Position numbers and translations under genes: made by a program. This document shows, one piece after another, positions 27,921 through 36,360 of a stretch of DNA of 64,000 bases. The notes under the pieces are model-generated. The model had not been told where the DNA came from and searched no databases. It worked only from the letters and a program-made list of their open reading frames with translations. The stretch's first letter is position 1; each line of letters starts with the position of its first letter. Origin of the DNA: Maribacter thermophilus (GTDB taxonomy: Bacteria; Bacteroidota; Bacteroidia; Flavobacteriales; Flavobacteriaceae); the NCBI RefSeq assembly GCF_001020565.1, contig NZ_LDAS01000001.1:3124520-3188519 (forward strand), given 5' to 3'.

Positions 27921-29906
27921 TTATAAATCGATTTTTAAGGATGTAAAAACATTACGCCCCATTCTTGGGATATTACCCCAGTCTGCATAAGTGCTATAGT
28001 AAGTATTGAATATATTTTCGGCACCTACCTGTAGTACGGTTTTATGATCTTTGATGTGAAAAGTATAATCGGCCGACACATTCCAGTTAGTGTATGCCGG
28101 GGTTTCATCTTCCCCATATTCCGGACTGTAGTCTACCTGTTTTAAATCGCCGTTCAAGGAGGTTAGAAACCCGAATTTTCCATAAGAAAAATGTAGGGAA
28201 GTCTGGTAGCTTAGCGGGCGTATAAAGGGTAGGTTGTTTTTGTTCTCATCCAACCCCCGTGCATAGGTTAAGCTTCCTTTCCAGTGCAAATCCTGTAAAA
28301 TGGCGTAACTACCGTTCAGTGAAAAATTGAATAATGTGGCGTGGTCTAAAGAAGTGTATCCTTTTACACCCACCGATTGGTAGTTCATGGGGCTACCTGT
28401 ACTTAAAATTCTTCCTATAATGTAATCTTGTATATAGAAATAGTTTGCCTTGGCCTGTATACTTGCTCTTTTGTTCTTAAAACCGGCACTGGCATTTACT
28501 TCGTAAGAAACCTCATTTTTCAGGTCCGGATCACCTATATAATCATAACGGTCAAAACTGTTGTAGATATAATAACCGTACCCCTCCGATACCGAAGGTG
28601 CCCTATGCCCGTATCCGCCACCGACAGAAAAGTCGAAACCGCTCATATTCAGTTGATAGCTGGCATAAATATTTGGTAGAAATCGGGTCTTTTTTTGTGG
28701 AGCGCCCGGATGAAAAATCCAATTGAATTCCACATATTTCGAATAGTTGTAATTTAACCCAAGGGTACCACCAAAATTTAACTGGCTTATGTTGGAGACA
28801 TCCAGTGAATTGCTCATGGAAAGACCGGCATAACTTGTTGTAACCCAAGGCCAGCTATAGGCGAACATGGTGCGCTCGCTTCGGTCTTGAGGGTACATCC
28901 TCATTTCTGCGATAGACAAGTTGTTGTATGCGTTTAATTGTACTTCAGAGGCATAATCGTCTTTTTTGAAGTTGACCTTGGAAACAAGGCCGTACGTGGT
29001 GCTCCATCCTGGCATGTCCATGTGCACAAGGTTCTCTGGCCGTGTGGTGTCGTCCATATAATGCTCAATGGCGTTGAAATAGATTTTGGTGTCCCAAACC
29101 TTTATAGGTCCGTCCTCATAAAAACGCTTATACGCCACTGAGGTAATAAGCGCCCTTGATAGCGATAGGTCCATTGGTAGTGCAGGGTAACCAACATCTT
29201 TGGCCTTGTCAAAAATGGCATCTACCCTTACAGATGACAATGGGCTCGTCTTGTAGGCCACCCCCAACGACGCATTGAATTTTTTGTATTGAGAGTGCTC
29301 TACTTCGTCGTTGTTGCCGTCGGTATAGTTTTGCGCCCTTCGGTAAGAGACACTACCGTCCACAACCAGCTTATCGCCAGAGTAGGAGAGTTTACCAAGG
29401 TTAAAAAATTGGTCGTTGTTAAACTCATAACCGGTCTGATAGCCACCGTTCCATTTTTTATTGAGCCCAAATGAAGTACTCTTCCTTTTAAGGTTGATAC
29501 TTCCTGCTACGGTCGCCCCGTGCATACTTCCCTCTTGACCAGACTTTATGTCTATATCGGAAAGGTTGTTACTTTCTACATACGAGGTTACGGGATCCAT
29601 CTTGTCCGTACAGGCCCCGAAAATATGCATACCGTCAATGGTCACGGTAGAACGCTCGGTACTCATGTTGTTCAATAATGGTTCCCACGCATAGGCACCG
29701 CGTTTAATAAAGCTTATGTTGTCGGAAGACGCCAAAAATTCATCGACCGAAACGGCCATTTTCATTTCCGTTTCAATTTTCTTTTTCTTGGCGGCAATAA
29801 CAATTACTTCATCTAAGGCCACATTCAAGGTGTCCTTTTTTATCGGCGTATTTTGAGCATTTGCGAATAGTCCCAATAAAAATATAGCCAGTATTATTCG
29901 TTTCAT
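27921..29906 (-). CDS. TonB-dependent outer-membrane receptor, OprC/NosA-like (copper)
   Basis: 661 residues with a Sec signal (ends FANAQ). Plug domain at about 30-140, barrel beyond, last residues FTSLKIDL as expected for BAM recognition. The plug has TIDGMHIFGACTDKMDPVT: Cys99 and Met103 form a CxxxM like the copper site of OprC, and MDPVTSYVES resembles the OprC/NosA plug. A barrel loop has VHMDMPGW (His295, Met296, Met298), close to the second half (HxM) of that site. There is no N-terminal carboxypeptidase-like domain. It sits 3 bp after the YtkA-like lipoprotein gene and 48 bp before mbnP. Copper is the best-supported substrate. Confidence 0.88.
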   Translation of the reverse strand: MKRIILAIFLLGLFANAQNTPIKKDTLNVALDEVIVIAAKKKKIETEMKMAVSVDEFLASSDNISFIKRGAYAWEPLLNNMSTERSTVTIDGMHIFGACTDKMDPVTSYVESNNLSDIDIKSGQEGSMHGATVAGSINLKRKSTSFGLNKKWNGGYQTGYEFNNDQFFNLGKLSYSGDKLVVDGSVSYRRAQNYTDGNNDEVEHSQYKKFNASLGVAYKTSPLSSVRVDAIFDKAKDVGYPALPMDLSLSRALITSVAYKRFYEDGPIKVWDTKIYFNAIEHYMDDTTRPENLVHMDMPGWSTTYGLVSKVNFKKDDYASEVQLNAYNNLSIAEMRMYPQDRSERTMFAYSWPWVTTSYAGLSMSNSLDVSNISQLNFGGTLGLNYNYSKYVEFNWIFHPGAPQKKTRFLPNIYASYQLNMSGFDFSVGGGYGHRAPSVSEGYGYYIYNSFDRYDYIGDPDLKNEVSYEVNASAGFKNKRASIQAKANYFYIQDYIIGRILSTGSPMNYQSVGVKGYTSLDHATLFNFSLNGSYAILQDLHWKGSLTYARGLDENKNNLPFIRPLSYQTSLHFSYGKFGFLTSLNGDLKQVDYSPEYGEDETPAYTNWNVSADYTFHIKDHKTVLQVGAENIFNTYYSTYADWGNIPRMGRNVFTSLKIDL

Positions 29907-29909
29907 TGC

Positions 29910-30833
29910 TTAAAATAATATGTCGATATATAGTTCACTTTTCTCTCCCTCGATGCCTGGAGTAAACTCGGTAGAAACCTCGGTACCTTTGATGGTCTGT
30001 CCATCTTCATCCTGTAGAATAAAGTTCAATGTCCAGTTTCCTGTCATGGTATAGTTCACGACCCCGTGATATAAACCATCACTTTGTTGTGTTAGGTCCA
30101 CATTGTTGGGCGAAGAATGGTTGCCCATCGAAGGTTCCGGCATTCTAGGATCTAACAGTAAGGTGTGGTTTTGTACTATGGAATATGAAAACTGCGATGG
30201 GTCGGGAAAAGTTCCGGCGGGATCCGTGGGTGGGTTGTATTTATAGATACCGGCAACCAAGTCGTTTTCTGCAACACTTGGGCTTTGGGGCGAGATCAGG
30301 GCAATAAAATATTGCTCGTTGTCATTGCCCGTAAACGCCGTCATGTTCAGGTTCAGGTTCGTTTGTTCCTCAACAGTGATGGTATGATCGATCATGTACG
30401 ATTGATCATTGTCTACAAAGCCAATGTACAATTGCCAACTTACCGTTGAATCGCTCTCATCGGTAAACACGGCATACCCCTTGTAATATTCCTCTGTTGC
30501 ATCATAGGGCAAATTGTATTCATGAGGACAAGAGACCTTATTGCCGTTGACATCTGTCATTATGGGTAAAAAAGTAACCTCCGAATTTTCGAGGTCACCA
30601 TTGGCCTGTGTATTGGTAATCTTTAAGTGAATCTCGTTATAGCCCTTATATAAAGAACCGTTCAATGCCTCTATACTAATGGTGTAATCTCCACTGGTTA
30701 TAGAGGTTACTTCTTTAAAATCAATATATTCTGTGGTTTCTGTACTTATTTCAGCCTCATAATCCGTTTTGTCTATGGTGCAAGAAGCAACCACAACAAA
30801 CACTGCAATTACATACAAGTGTAAAAGTCTCAT
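29910..30833 (-). CDS. YtkA-like lipoprotein of the copper locus
   Basis: 307 residues, lipobox VASC (Cys18). It has two immunoglobulin-like halves. The first starts near residue 48 (YTISIEALNGSLYKGYNEIHLKI split around GYNEIHLKI), and the second near residue 200 contains DPRMPEPSMGNHSSPNNVDL then GVVNYTMTGNWTLNF, a Met/His pattern characteristic of YtkA/CopC-like domains. Such domains are often periplasmic or surface metal carriers. Cys147-type thiols are few. It precedes the TonB receptor by only 3 bp, so it likely passes metal to or from the receptor. Family assignment is by pattern. Confidence 0.75.
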   Translation of the reverse strand: MRLLHLYVIAVFVVVASCTIDKTDYEAEISTETTEYIDFKEVTSITSGDYTISIEALNGSLYKGYNEIHLKITNTQANGDLENSEVTFLPIMTDVNGNKVSCPHEYNLPYDATEEYYKGYAVFTDESDSTVSWQLYIGFVDNDQSYMIDHTITVEEQTNLNLNMTAFTGNDNEQYFIALISPQSPSVAENDLVAGIYKYNPPTDPAGTFPDPSQFSYSIVQNHTLLLDPRMPEPSMGNHSSPNNVDLTQQSDGLYHGVVNYTMTGNWTLNFILQDEDGQTIKGTEVSTEFTPGIEGEKSELYIDILF

Positions 30834-31152
30834 CTATTGCCTGTTTAATTAAAACTGTTGAAAAAAAGGTAGCGTTAAGTGCGGGAACAGTGCCCATTTA
30901 GAAATAAATGGGATGTTCGGGCCTTTCGACGGCAATGATTGAAAATACTGTCTTTACCGCTACAAAATGGAAATAGAAAATCTACAAAGAGTCACCATAA
31001 AACTTAAGCAGATGTACGCTATGGTCTGGTTACCATACATATATTTTTAATACATGCCTATCACAAGCGTATATAAGCGCATATGACCAAAAGTAATCTT
31101 CGGCAAAACACATTTACGGCGGCTTGTAAAACTTCTATTTTCTGAATAGGAA
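30834..31152. other. 319-bp non-coding gap with a strong hairpin
   Basis: I find no credible small gene on either strand. The main structure is an imperfect hairpin at 30885-30918: arms CCCATTTA / TAAATGGG around a GAAA loop, extended by GAACA / TGTTC below a small asymmetric bulge. There is no T-run directly after it in either direction, so it is not a clear terminator. It would fall in the 5' leader of the YtkA-like gene if transcription starts upstream. Confidence 0.5.
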
Positions 31153-31524
31153 TTAAATGAGGGGGGGATGAAAAACAAAGCCCATATAATCGAACTTGTA
31201 CAGTTCGTTGTACGGAAATGCTATTTTTTCCTTTTGTTCTTTTAAGAAAGGTGAAATGTAGTCAGAGTTGATTTCTTGAAAGTAAACTATGGAATATTCC
31301 GTAGCTATAGAATGATTTTTTTCATTGCCCTTTTCGGAGTCGGAATCGGAAGCCTCTGCCAATTTTTTCATCAGATAGCATTTTCCATTACATTCTAACT
31401 CGGGTTTTTCCCTGTTTACACAAAGTTCGTTCTTAATGTAATCGTAGAAAGCGACATACTCCATAAATGGAATTAATGGCTTGGAGAACAAGAATAAAGA
31501 CAATATGATCGCTGCCGTTTTCAC
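31153..31524 (-). CDS. Small secreted/membrane protein with CNGKC motif
   Basis: 123 residues. The first ~22 residues are a hydrophobic signal or anchor. Then comes YIKNELCVNREKPELECNGKCYL (written here as ELC, then ECNGKCYL), with Cys35, Cys45 and Cys49. The ELC-N-x2-KPxLxCNGKCxL pattern recurs, to my knowledge, in small Bacteroidota proteins found next to copper-type TonB receptors and cytochrome peroxidase genes. The tail is charged then hydrophobic. It is likely the first gene of the copper locus although a 319-bp gap follows. A thiol-based metal or redox role is plausible, not shown. Confidence 0.72.
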   Translation of the reverse strand: MKTAAIILSLFLFSKPLIPFMEYVAFYDYIKNELCVNREKPELECNGKCYLMKKLAEASDSDSEKGNEKNHSIATEYSIVYFQEINSDYISPFLKEQKEKIAFPYNELYKFDYMGFVFHPPLI

Positions 31525-31673
31525 ATAACAAAGGTTTGTATTTTTTTAAAATTTTCCTAATGAAAAACGATTTATAATAGCCTTTGAATTGATTCTTAAC
31601 AAAGTAGCCTAAAACAGAATATAACAGGTTTTATGACTAGATTAACATCTGTAAAAAGAGGATATTGACTTGG

Positions 31674-32276
31674 CTAATAAACAGACCCGTCATGTTTGCC
31701 CTTTTCCCATCCATGTTTTCCCAAATATTGGTCGGCACTTTCAACGGCCCCTTTTTCTATGCTTGTTCCCATAGAGTCGTTCCAACGGTTAAGGTATCCG
31801 AATAAGGAGATAACCCCAAGCATTTCAACAATCTCACCTTCATCCCAATATTTATAAAGGCGCTCTTTTATTTCTGCATCTACGGCATTTGGTACTTGCG
31901 AAGCTTGTAAAGAAAAGTCCAGTGCGGCCCTTTCTGCTTCTGAGAACGCGGGGTGCGTTCTGTATTCCCATATATTGTCCAGCTGTTCTTGCTCAGCTCC
32001 GTAACGTTCCGCCGCCCGTATGGCGTGGGCTTGGCAATATCGGCAACCTGTAGCGTTACTACTGACCCATGCGATCATCCTTTTTAAGGCAGAAGTAACC
32101 CGGCCCTCGTTCGCCATAACCGCCTTGTTGAGGTTTATAAAAGCTTTTGAAATGGCAGGTCTATGCTGCATGGTCAGAACAGAATTGGGACAAAACCCAA
32201 GTGTTTCGTTAAAGAATTCTGCCAATTTCTTGGTTTCTGGATCATGATTCGGGTCTAGAGGTGTTACCAATGCCAT
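31674..32276 (-). CDS. Carboxymuconolactone decarboxylase/AhpD-like protein
   Basis: 200 residues. An all-helical AhpD-type fold with the redox motif CRYCQAHAIRAAERYG: two Cys two residues apart and a following His, the proton relay used by AhpD-like peroxidases. The N-terminal half carries ETLGFCPNSVLTMQHRP. Members reduce peroxides or act as alkylhydroperoxide-reductase partners. It is divergent from an OsmC-family gene with a 59-bp gap, which supports a joint role in peroxide or thiol stress. Confidence 0.85.
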   Translation of the reverse strand: MALVTPLDPNHDPETKKLAEFFNETLGFCPNSVLTMQHRPAISKAFINLNKAVMANEGRVTSALKRMIAWVSSNATGCRYCQAHAIRAAERYGAEQEQLDNIWEYRTHPAFSEAERAALDFSLQASQVPNAVDAEIKERLYKYWDEGEIVEMLGVISLFGYLNRWNDSMGTSIEKGAVESADQYLGKHGWEKGKHDGSVY

Positions 32277-32335
32277 ATTATGCGCTTTTAGATTGTATTT
32301 GTAGTATTTTTGTAACCTACAAGAAACAAAAAATT

Positions 32336-32764
32336 ATGAGTACAACAAATCATATCAGCACGAAATGGTTGGGCAACATGGCTTTTGAAAGCAACAACCC
32401 ATCTGGACATTCATTAAAAATAGATATAGCCAAAGAAGACGGAGGGGATGGTAGTGGTTACAGACCTAAGGCACTGATGTTATCGGCACTGGCGGGTTGT
32501 TCTGGTTTAGACGTGGCAGCGCTTATCAAGAAAATGAAACTGGATGTGGAAGATTTTCATATCGAGACCATTGCCAATCTTACCGATGAGCACCCTAAAT
32601 ATTATGATAAAGTGGCAATAGAATACCATTTTCATGGTAAGGACCTGAACGAGAAAAAACTTCAGAGAGCTGTAGATCTTTCCGTAGAAAAATATTGTGG
32701 TGTTATGGAAATGTTCAGAAAATTTGCAGAACTGGATATCAAGACCATTTTTCACCATAATTAG
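32336..32764 (+). CDS. OsmC-family protein
   Basis: 142 residues from the ATG starting MSTTNHISTKWLGN. The open frame extends 25 codons upstream but into the neighbouring divergent gene. The second catalytic Cys motif LAGCSGLDVAALIKKM is clear and a later Cys is in VEKYCGVMEMF, giving the two-thiol arrangement of OsmC/Ohr-like peroxidases. It probably reduces organic peroxides. It lies 11 bp before recJ and may be co-transcribed with it. Confidence 0.88.
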   Translation: MSTTNHISTKWLGNMAFESNNPSGHSLKIDIAKEDGGDGSGYRPKALMLSALAGCSGLDVAALIKKMKLDVEDFHIETIANLTDEHPKYYDKVAIEYHFHGKDLNEKKLQRAVDLSVEKYCGVMEMFRKFAELDIKTIFHHN

Positions 32765-32775
32765 TAGTCGATTGC

Positions 32776-34464
32776 ATGCGCTGGACTATTAAACCCAAAC
32801 CAAAACAAGAGGACATCGACTTTTTGGCCAATGAGCTACAGGTTGATGATTTGATAGCGCAGTTATTGTTACAAAGAGGAATTGCCAATTTCGAAGAAGC
32901 CAAGAAATTCTTTAGGCCACAGTTAAGCGATCTACATGACCCTTTCTTAATGAAAGATATGGATATTGCCGTGACACGAATAGAACAGGCAATAGCCAAT
33001 AATGAGAATATTCTCGTTTATGGCGATTATGATGTTGATGGCACAACGGCCGTTGCCCTGGTTTCCTCATACCTACAATCTTATTACCCCAATGTGGCCA
33101 CGTATATCCCCGATCGTTACGATGAAGGGTATGGGGTATCTTACAAAGGAATTGATTTTGCCGAGGATAACGGGTTTTCCTTGATCATTGCATTGGATTG
33201 TGGTATTAAGGCGGTCGATAAGGTGGCCTATGCGAAGGAAAAAGGAATCGATTTTATCATTTGCGATCACCATAGGCCCGGTAAAACATTACCGAATGCA
33301 GTAGCGGTTTTAGACCCAAAACGGGAAGATTGTACTTATCCGTTTAATGAATTATGTGGTTGTGGGGTCGGTTTTAAATTAATTCAGGCGCTTGGTGCCC
33401 ATAGGGGCGAAACAATAGATGATATTATTTATTACCTTGATTTAGTGGCTACTGCTATCGGCGCAGATATAGTTCCGATAACTGGGGAGAATCGAATATT
33501 GTCTTTTTATGGCCTACAGGTTATCAATCAGCAATCAAGACCAGGATTTAAGGCCATTATTGACCAAATAAACAAGTCGGAGTTAACGATTACCGATGTT
33601 GTTTTTATAATTGCACCGAGGATCAATGCGGCCGGAAGAATGAAACATGGCCAACATGCCGTAAATCTTTTGACCGAAACAGATATGCTGCAAGCTTCAA
33701 AATTTGCGGCTGAGATAGAAAAATTCAATACCGATAGAAGAGGATTAGATCAAGAAATTACGGAGGAGGCTTTGCACCAGATACAAAAAAACCAAGAAGA
33801 AGAGCGTTATACTTCGGTGGTTTTTCAAGAAGACTGGCACAAGGGGGTTATAGGCATTGTAGCTTCACGGTTAATGGAAACGTACTATAGACCCACCTTG
33901 GTGTTTACCAAAAGTGGAGATAAGCTGGCAGCTTCGGCACGTTCGGTAAAAGGTTTTGATGTATACAATGCTCTTGAGGGCTGTTCTGATTGTATAGAGC
34001 AGTTTGGAGGGCATAAATATGCAGCAGGACTCACTTTGTTGGAAGAACAGTACGAAGTTTTTAAGTCCAAGTTCGAAGAAGTAGTGCGTAAAACCATAGA
34101 CCCTATTCTTCTTACGCCCGAAATAACCGTAGATGCCATTATAGAACTAAAGGATATTACCCCCAAGCTACTACGTATTTTAAAGCAGTTCGCCCCATTT
34201 GGTCCCGGAAATATGTCTCCTGTGTTTATGGCGGAAAATTTGACCGATACAGGTTACGGAAAAACAGTGGGGCAAGAAGGGGCGCACTTAAAATTATCGG
34301 TCACCCAACATGATAGCCATAAGATAAATGCCATAGGTTTTAATCTGGGGCATAAATTGCCATTGGTAACAGGCAGAAAACCGTTTAATGCCGTATTCTC
34401 CATTGATGAAAATGAGTGGCAGGGTAATGTAAGCATTCAGCTTAAACTTAAAGATATTCAATGA
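32776..34464 (+). CDS. recJ: Single-stranded-DNA-specific exonuclease RecJ
   Basis: 562 residues. DHH phosphoesterase motifs: VYGDYDVDGTTAVAL and LDCGIKA, then the name motif CDHHRPG, followed by the DHHA1 domain (GGHKYAAGLTL) and a C-terminal OB-like region. It degrades single-stranded DNA 5'->3' in recombination and mismatch repair. Length is usual. Its stop codon overlaps the start of the following VOC gene (ATGA). Confidence 0.96.
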   Translation: MRWTIKPKPKQEDIDFLANELQVDDLIAQLLLQRGIANFEEAKKFFRPQLSDLHDPFLMKDMDIAVTRIEQAIANNENILVYGDYDVDGTTAVALVSSYLQSYYPNVATYIPDRYDEGYGVSYKGIDFAEDNGFSLIIALDCGIKAVDKVAYAKEKGIDFIICDHHRPGKTLPNAVAVLDPKREDCTYPFNELCGCGVGFKLIQALGAHRGETIDDIIYYLDLVATAIGADIVPITGENRILSFYGLQVINQQSRPGFKAIIDQINKSELTITDVVFIIAPRINAAGRMKHGQHAVNLLTETDMLQASKFAAEIEKFNTDRRGLDQEITEEALHQIQKNQEEERYTSVVFQEDWHKGVIGIVASRLMETYYRPTLVFTKSGDKLAASARSVKGFDVYNALEGCSDCIEQFGGHKYAAGLTLLEEQYEVFKSKFEEVVRKTIDPILLTPEITVDAIIELKDITPKLLRILKQFAPFGPGNMSPVFMAENLTDTGYGKTVGQEGAHLKLSVTQHDSHKINAIGFNLGHKLPLVTGRKPFNAVFSIDENEWQGNVSIQLKLKDIQ

Positions 34465-34847
34465 AAATAGAGCACATTGCTATTTGGGTTAAGGATTTGG
34501 AGATGATGAGAAATTTTTATGAGAAGTATTTTAATGCTATTTCCGGGGAACAATACCATAACAGTAAAAAAGAATTTACCTCTTATTTTCTAGCTTTTGA
34601 TAAAGGGGCAAGGTTAGAGCTCATGTACAAACCTTCCATTTTTAAGGCTCTAGAGACGAACAAAGAGCTGTCTGGATTGGCCCATTTTGCAATTTCTGTG
34701 GGGTCTAAAGAAAGGGTGGATAGCTTAACGGAACAATTAAGAAACGATGGGTTTACTGTAGCAGGTAACCCAAGAACCACAGGTGACGGTTATTATGAAA
34801 GCGTAGTACTGGATCCCGAAGCAAACAGAATAGAAATTACCATTTAG
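34461..34847 (+). CDS. VOC-family (glyoxalase/dioxygenase-like) protein
   Basis: 128 residues. The start KIEHIAIWVKDLEMMRNFYEKYF is the usual first beta-alpha-beta unit of the vicinal-oxygen-chelate fold; the C-terminal SVVLDPEANRIEI carries the second metal Glu. A first-half metal His (EHIAIW) is present. Substrate unknown; lactoylglutathione lyase-like proteins share this pattern. It overlaps recJ by 4 bp and is followed after 3 bp by an MFS gene, so the three form one operon. Confidence 0.85.
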   Translation: MKIEHIAIWVKDLEMMRNFYEKYFNAISGEQYHNSKKEFTSYFLAFDKGARLELMYKPSIFKALETNKELSGLAHFAISVGSKERVDSLTEQLRNDGFTVAGNPRTTGDGYYESVVLDPEANRIEITI

Positions 34848-34850
34848 CAT

Positions 34851-36122
34851 ATGAATAAAAATATTGATCCGTATGCGGCTTTACGGTTTAGAGAGTTCAA
34901 TATATTTTTACTGGTTCGTTTTGCCATGGTTTTTGCGTGGTCTATGCAGTTTATTGTGATAGAGTGGCAGGTTTACTCATTGACCAAAGACCCTCTTTCT
35001 CTGGGAATCATCGGTTTAATGGAAGTTATACCTGCAGTAAGTATGGCTCTTTTTGCAGGGCATATCGTGGATCAGAAAGAAAAACGAAACCTGTTAGTAA
35101 AATGTATTTTTGGGTTCTCTGTCATTAGTTTTGGCTTGTTTGTCTTAAGTTGGCCTTCTATGGATACCAGATTGGAGACCAAAACAATATTGTATGGTAT
35201 ATACGCCTTGGTTTTTTTAGGTGGATTTGTACGAGCTTTTCTTGGCCCTACGATTTTTTCCTTGATAGCGTTGATCGTACCTAAGAGAATATACCCAAAT
35301 GCAGCTACTTGGAGCAGTTCTACATGGCAATTAGGGTCGGTTTTAGGTCCTGCGCTCGCAGGTTTTTCTATAAGTATTATTGGTGTTCATTGGTCTATGT
35401 GTGTCATTTTTGGTTTTTCTGTTTTGGCTTTGGTGTCACTTTTTCAAATTTCAAAGAAACCAATTCTAAACCCTAAGATAGGAGAACCTATTTTTCAAAG
35501 TTTACGTGAGGGGATCCATTTTGTATTTAGCAACAAAGCGGTTTTTGGCGCCTTGACTTTGGATATGGTTGCCGTTCTTTTTGGCGGTGCCGTGGCTTTA
35601 TTACCTGTTTTTGCACAAGATATACTTCACGTGGGCTCCGAGGGTTTTGGCATTCTTAGGGCAGCACCTGCGGTCGGGGCATCTATTACCATGTTAGGGT
35701 CTACCCGTTTTCCGTTGCATAAAAATGCCGGGAAAAAATTATTGTGGGCCATATTCGGATTCGGAATCTGTATTATTGTCTTTGGCCTGTCTACCTATTT
35801 TTGGTTATCGGTGATGGCCCTTTTCATAAGTGGGGCCGTTGATGGCATTTCAATGATTATTAGGCAAACGATCCTTCAGTTAAAGACACCCGATAATATG
35901 AGAGGAAGGGTAGCTTCGGTAAATTCAATGTTTGTAGGATCTTCGAACGAGCTTGGGGCTTTTGAAAGTGGACTTACCGCCAAATTGATGGGAACGGTTA
36001 CCGCGGTAGTGTTTGGAGGAAGCATGACCTTGCTGACTGTGGGGATTACCGCTTTTTCTTCGCCTACCTTTAGAAAGTTGGATTTACAGAAAGATGTAGA
36101 GGAACACGAGACAGAGGAATAA
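34851..36122 (+). CDS. MFS transporter, EntS-like
   Basis: 423 residues, 12 membrane segments. The first loop has AGHIVDQKEKRNLLVK, a variant of the MFS motif A (GxxxDrxgRr), and the C-terminal half has RQTILQLKTPDNMRGRVASVNSMF, as in EntS/MFS_3 exporters. These typically export siderophores or drugs. No siderophore genes are nearby, so the substrate is open. Last gene of the recJ-VOC-MFS operon with a terminator after it. Confidence 0.88.
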   Translation: MNKNIDPYAALRFREFNIFLLVRFAMVFAWSMQFIVIEWQVYSLTKDPLSLGIIGLMEVIPAVSMALFAGHIVDQKEKRNLLVKCIFGFSVISFGLFVLSWPSMDTRLETKTILYGIYALVFLGGFVRAFLGPTIFSLIALIVPKRIYPNAATWSSSTWQLGSVLGPALAGFSISIIGVHWSMCVIFGFSVLALVSLFQISKKPILNPKIGEPIFQSLREGIHFVFSNKAVFGALTLDMVAVLFGGAVALLPVFAQDILHVGSEGFGILRAAPAVGASITMLGSTRFPLHKNAGKKLLWAIFGFGICIIVFGLSTYFWLSVMALFISGAVDGISMIIRQTILQLKTPDNMRGRVASVNSMFVGSSNELGAFESGLTAKLMGTVTAVVFGGSMTLLTVGITAFSSPTFRKLDLQKDVEEHETEE

Positions 36123-36138
36123 CAAAATATTTGCAACA

Positions 36139-36171
36139 TAAAAAAAGCCCCTTTTTAAGGGGTCTTTTTTT
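36139..36171. terminator. Intrinsic terminator after the MFS gene
   Basis: A-run, stem GCCCCTT / AAGGGGT with a minimal loop, then a T-run. Because both flanks are homopolymeric it could work on either strand. The remaining ~190 bp to the next gene hold nothing I can identify. Confidence 0.8.
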
Positions 36172-36360
36172 AAAGTAGGTAATTTAAGATTTGGATAACC
36201 AAATACTTTTTAAATAAGTATAAATAATAACTCTATGATAGCCTAAAGGTAGATGCTAAATAGTGAATTATAGCATTAATGTTGTGAAAGCCTTTGAAAA
36301 TGTTGTAAGAAAAGGATTACAAGTTATTTGATTGAAATGAAGCCTTTATTTAGGAAGCCA

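Noticed and set aside
30834-31152. Possible small genes in the 319-bp gap
   Set aside because: Minus-strand frames such as those starting MRLYTL or MVTLCR stop within 14 codons and have no family features.
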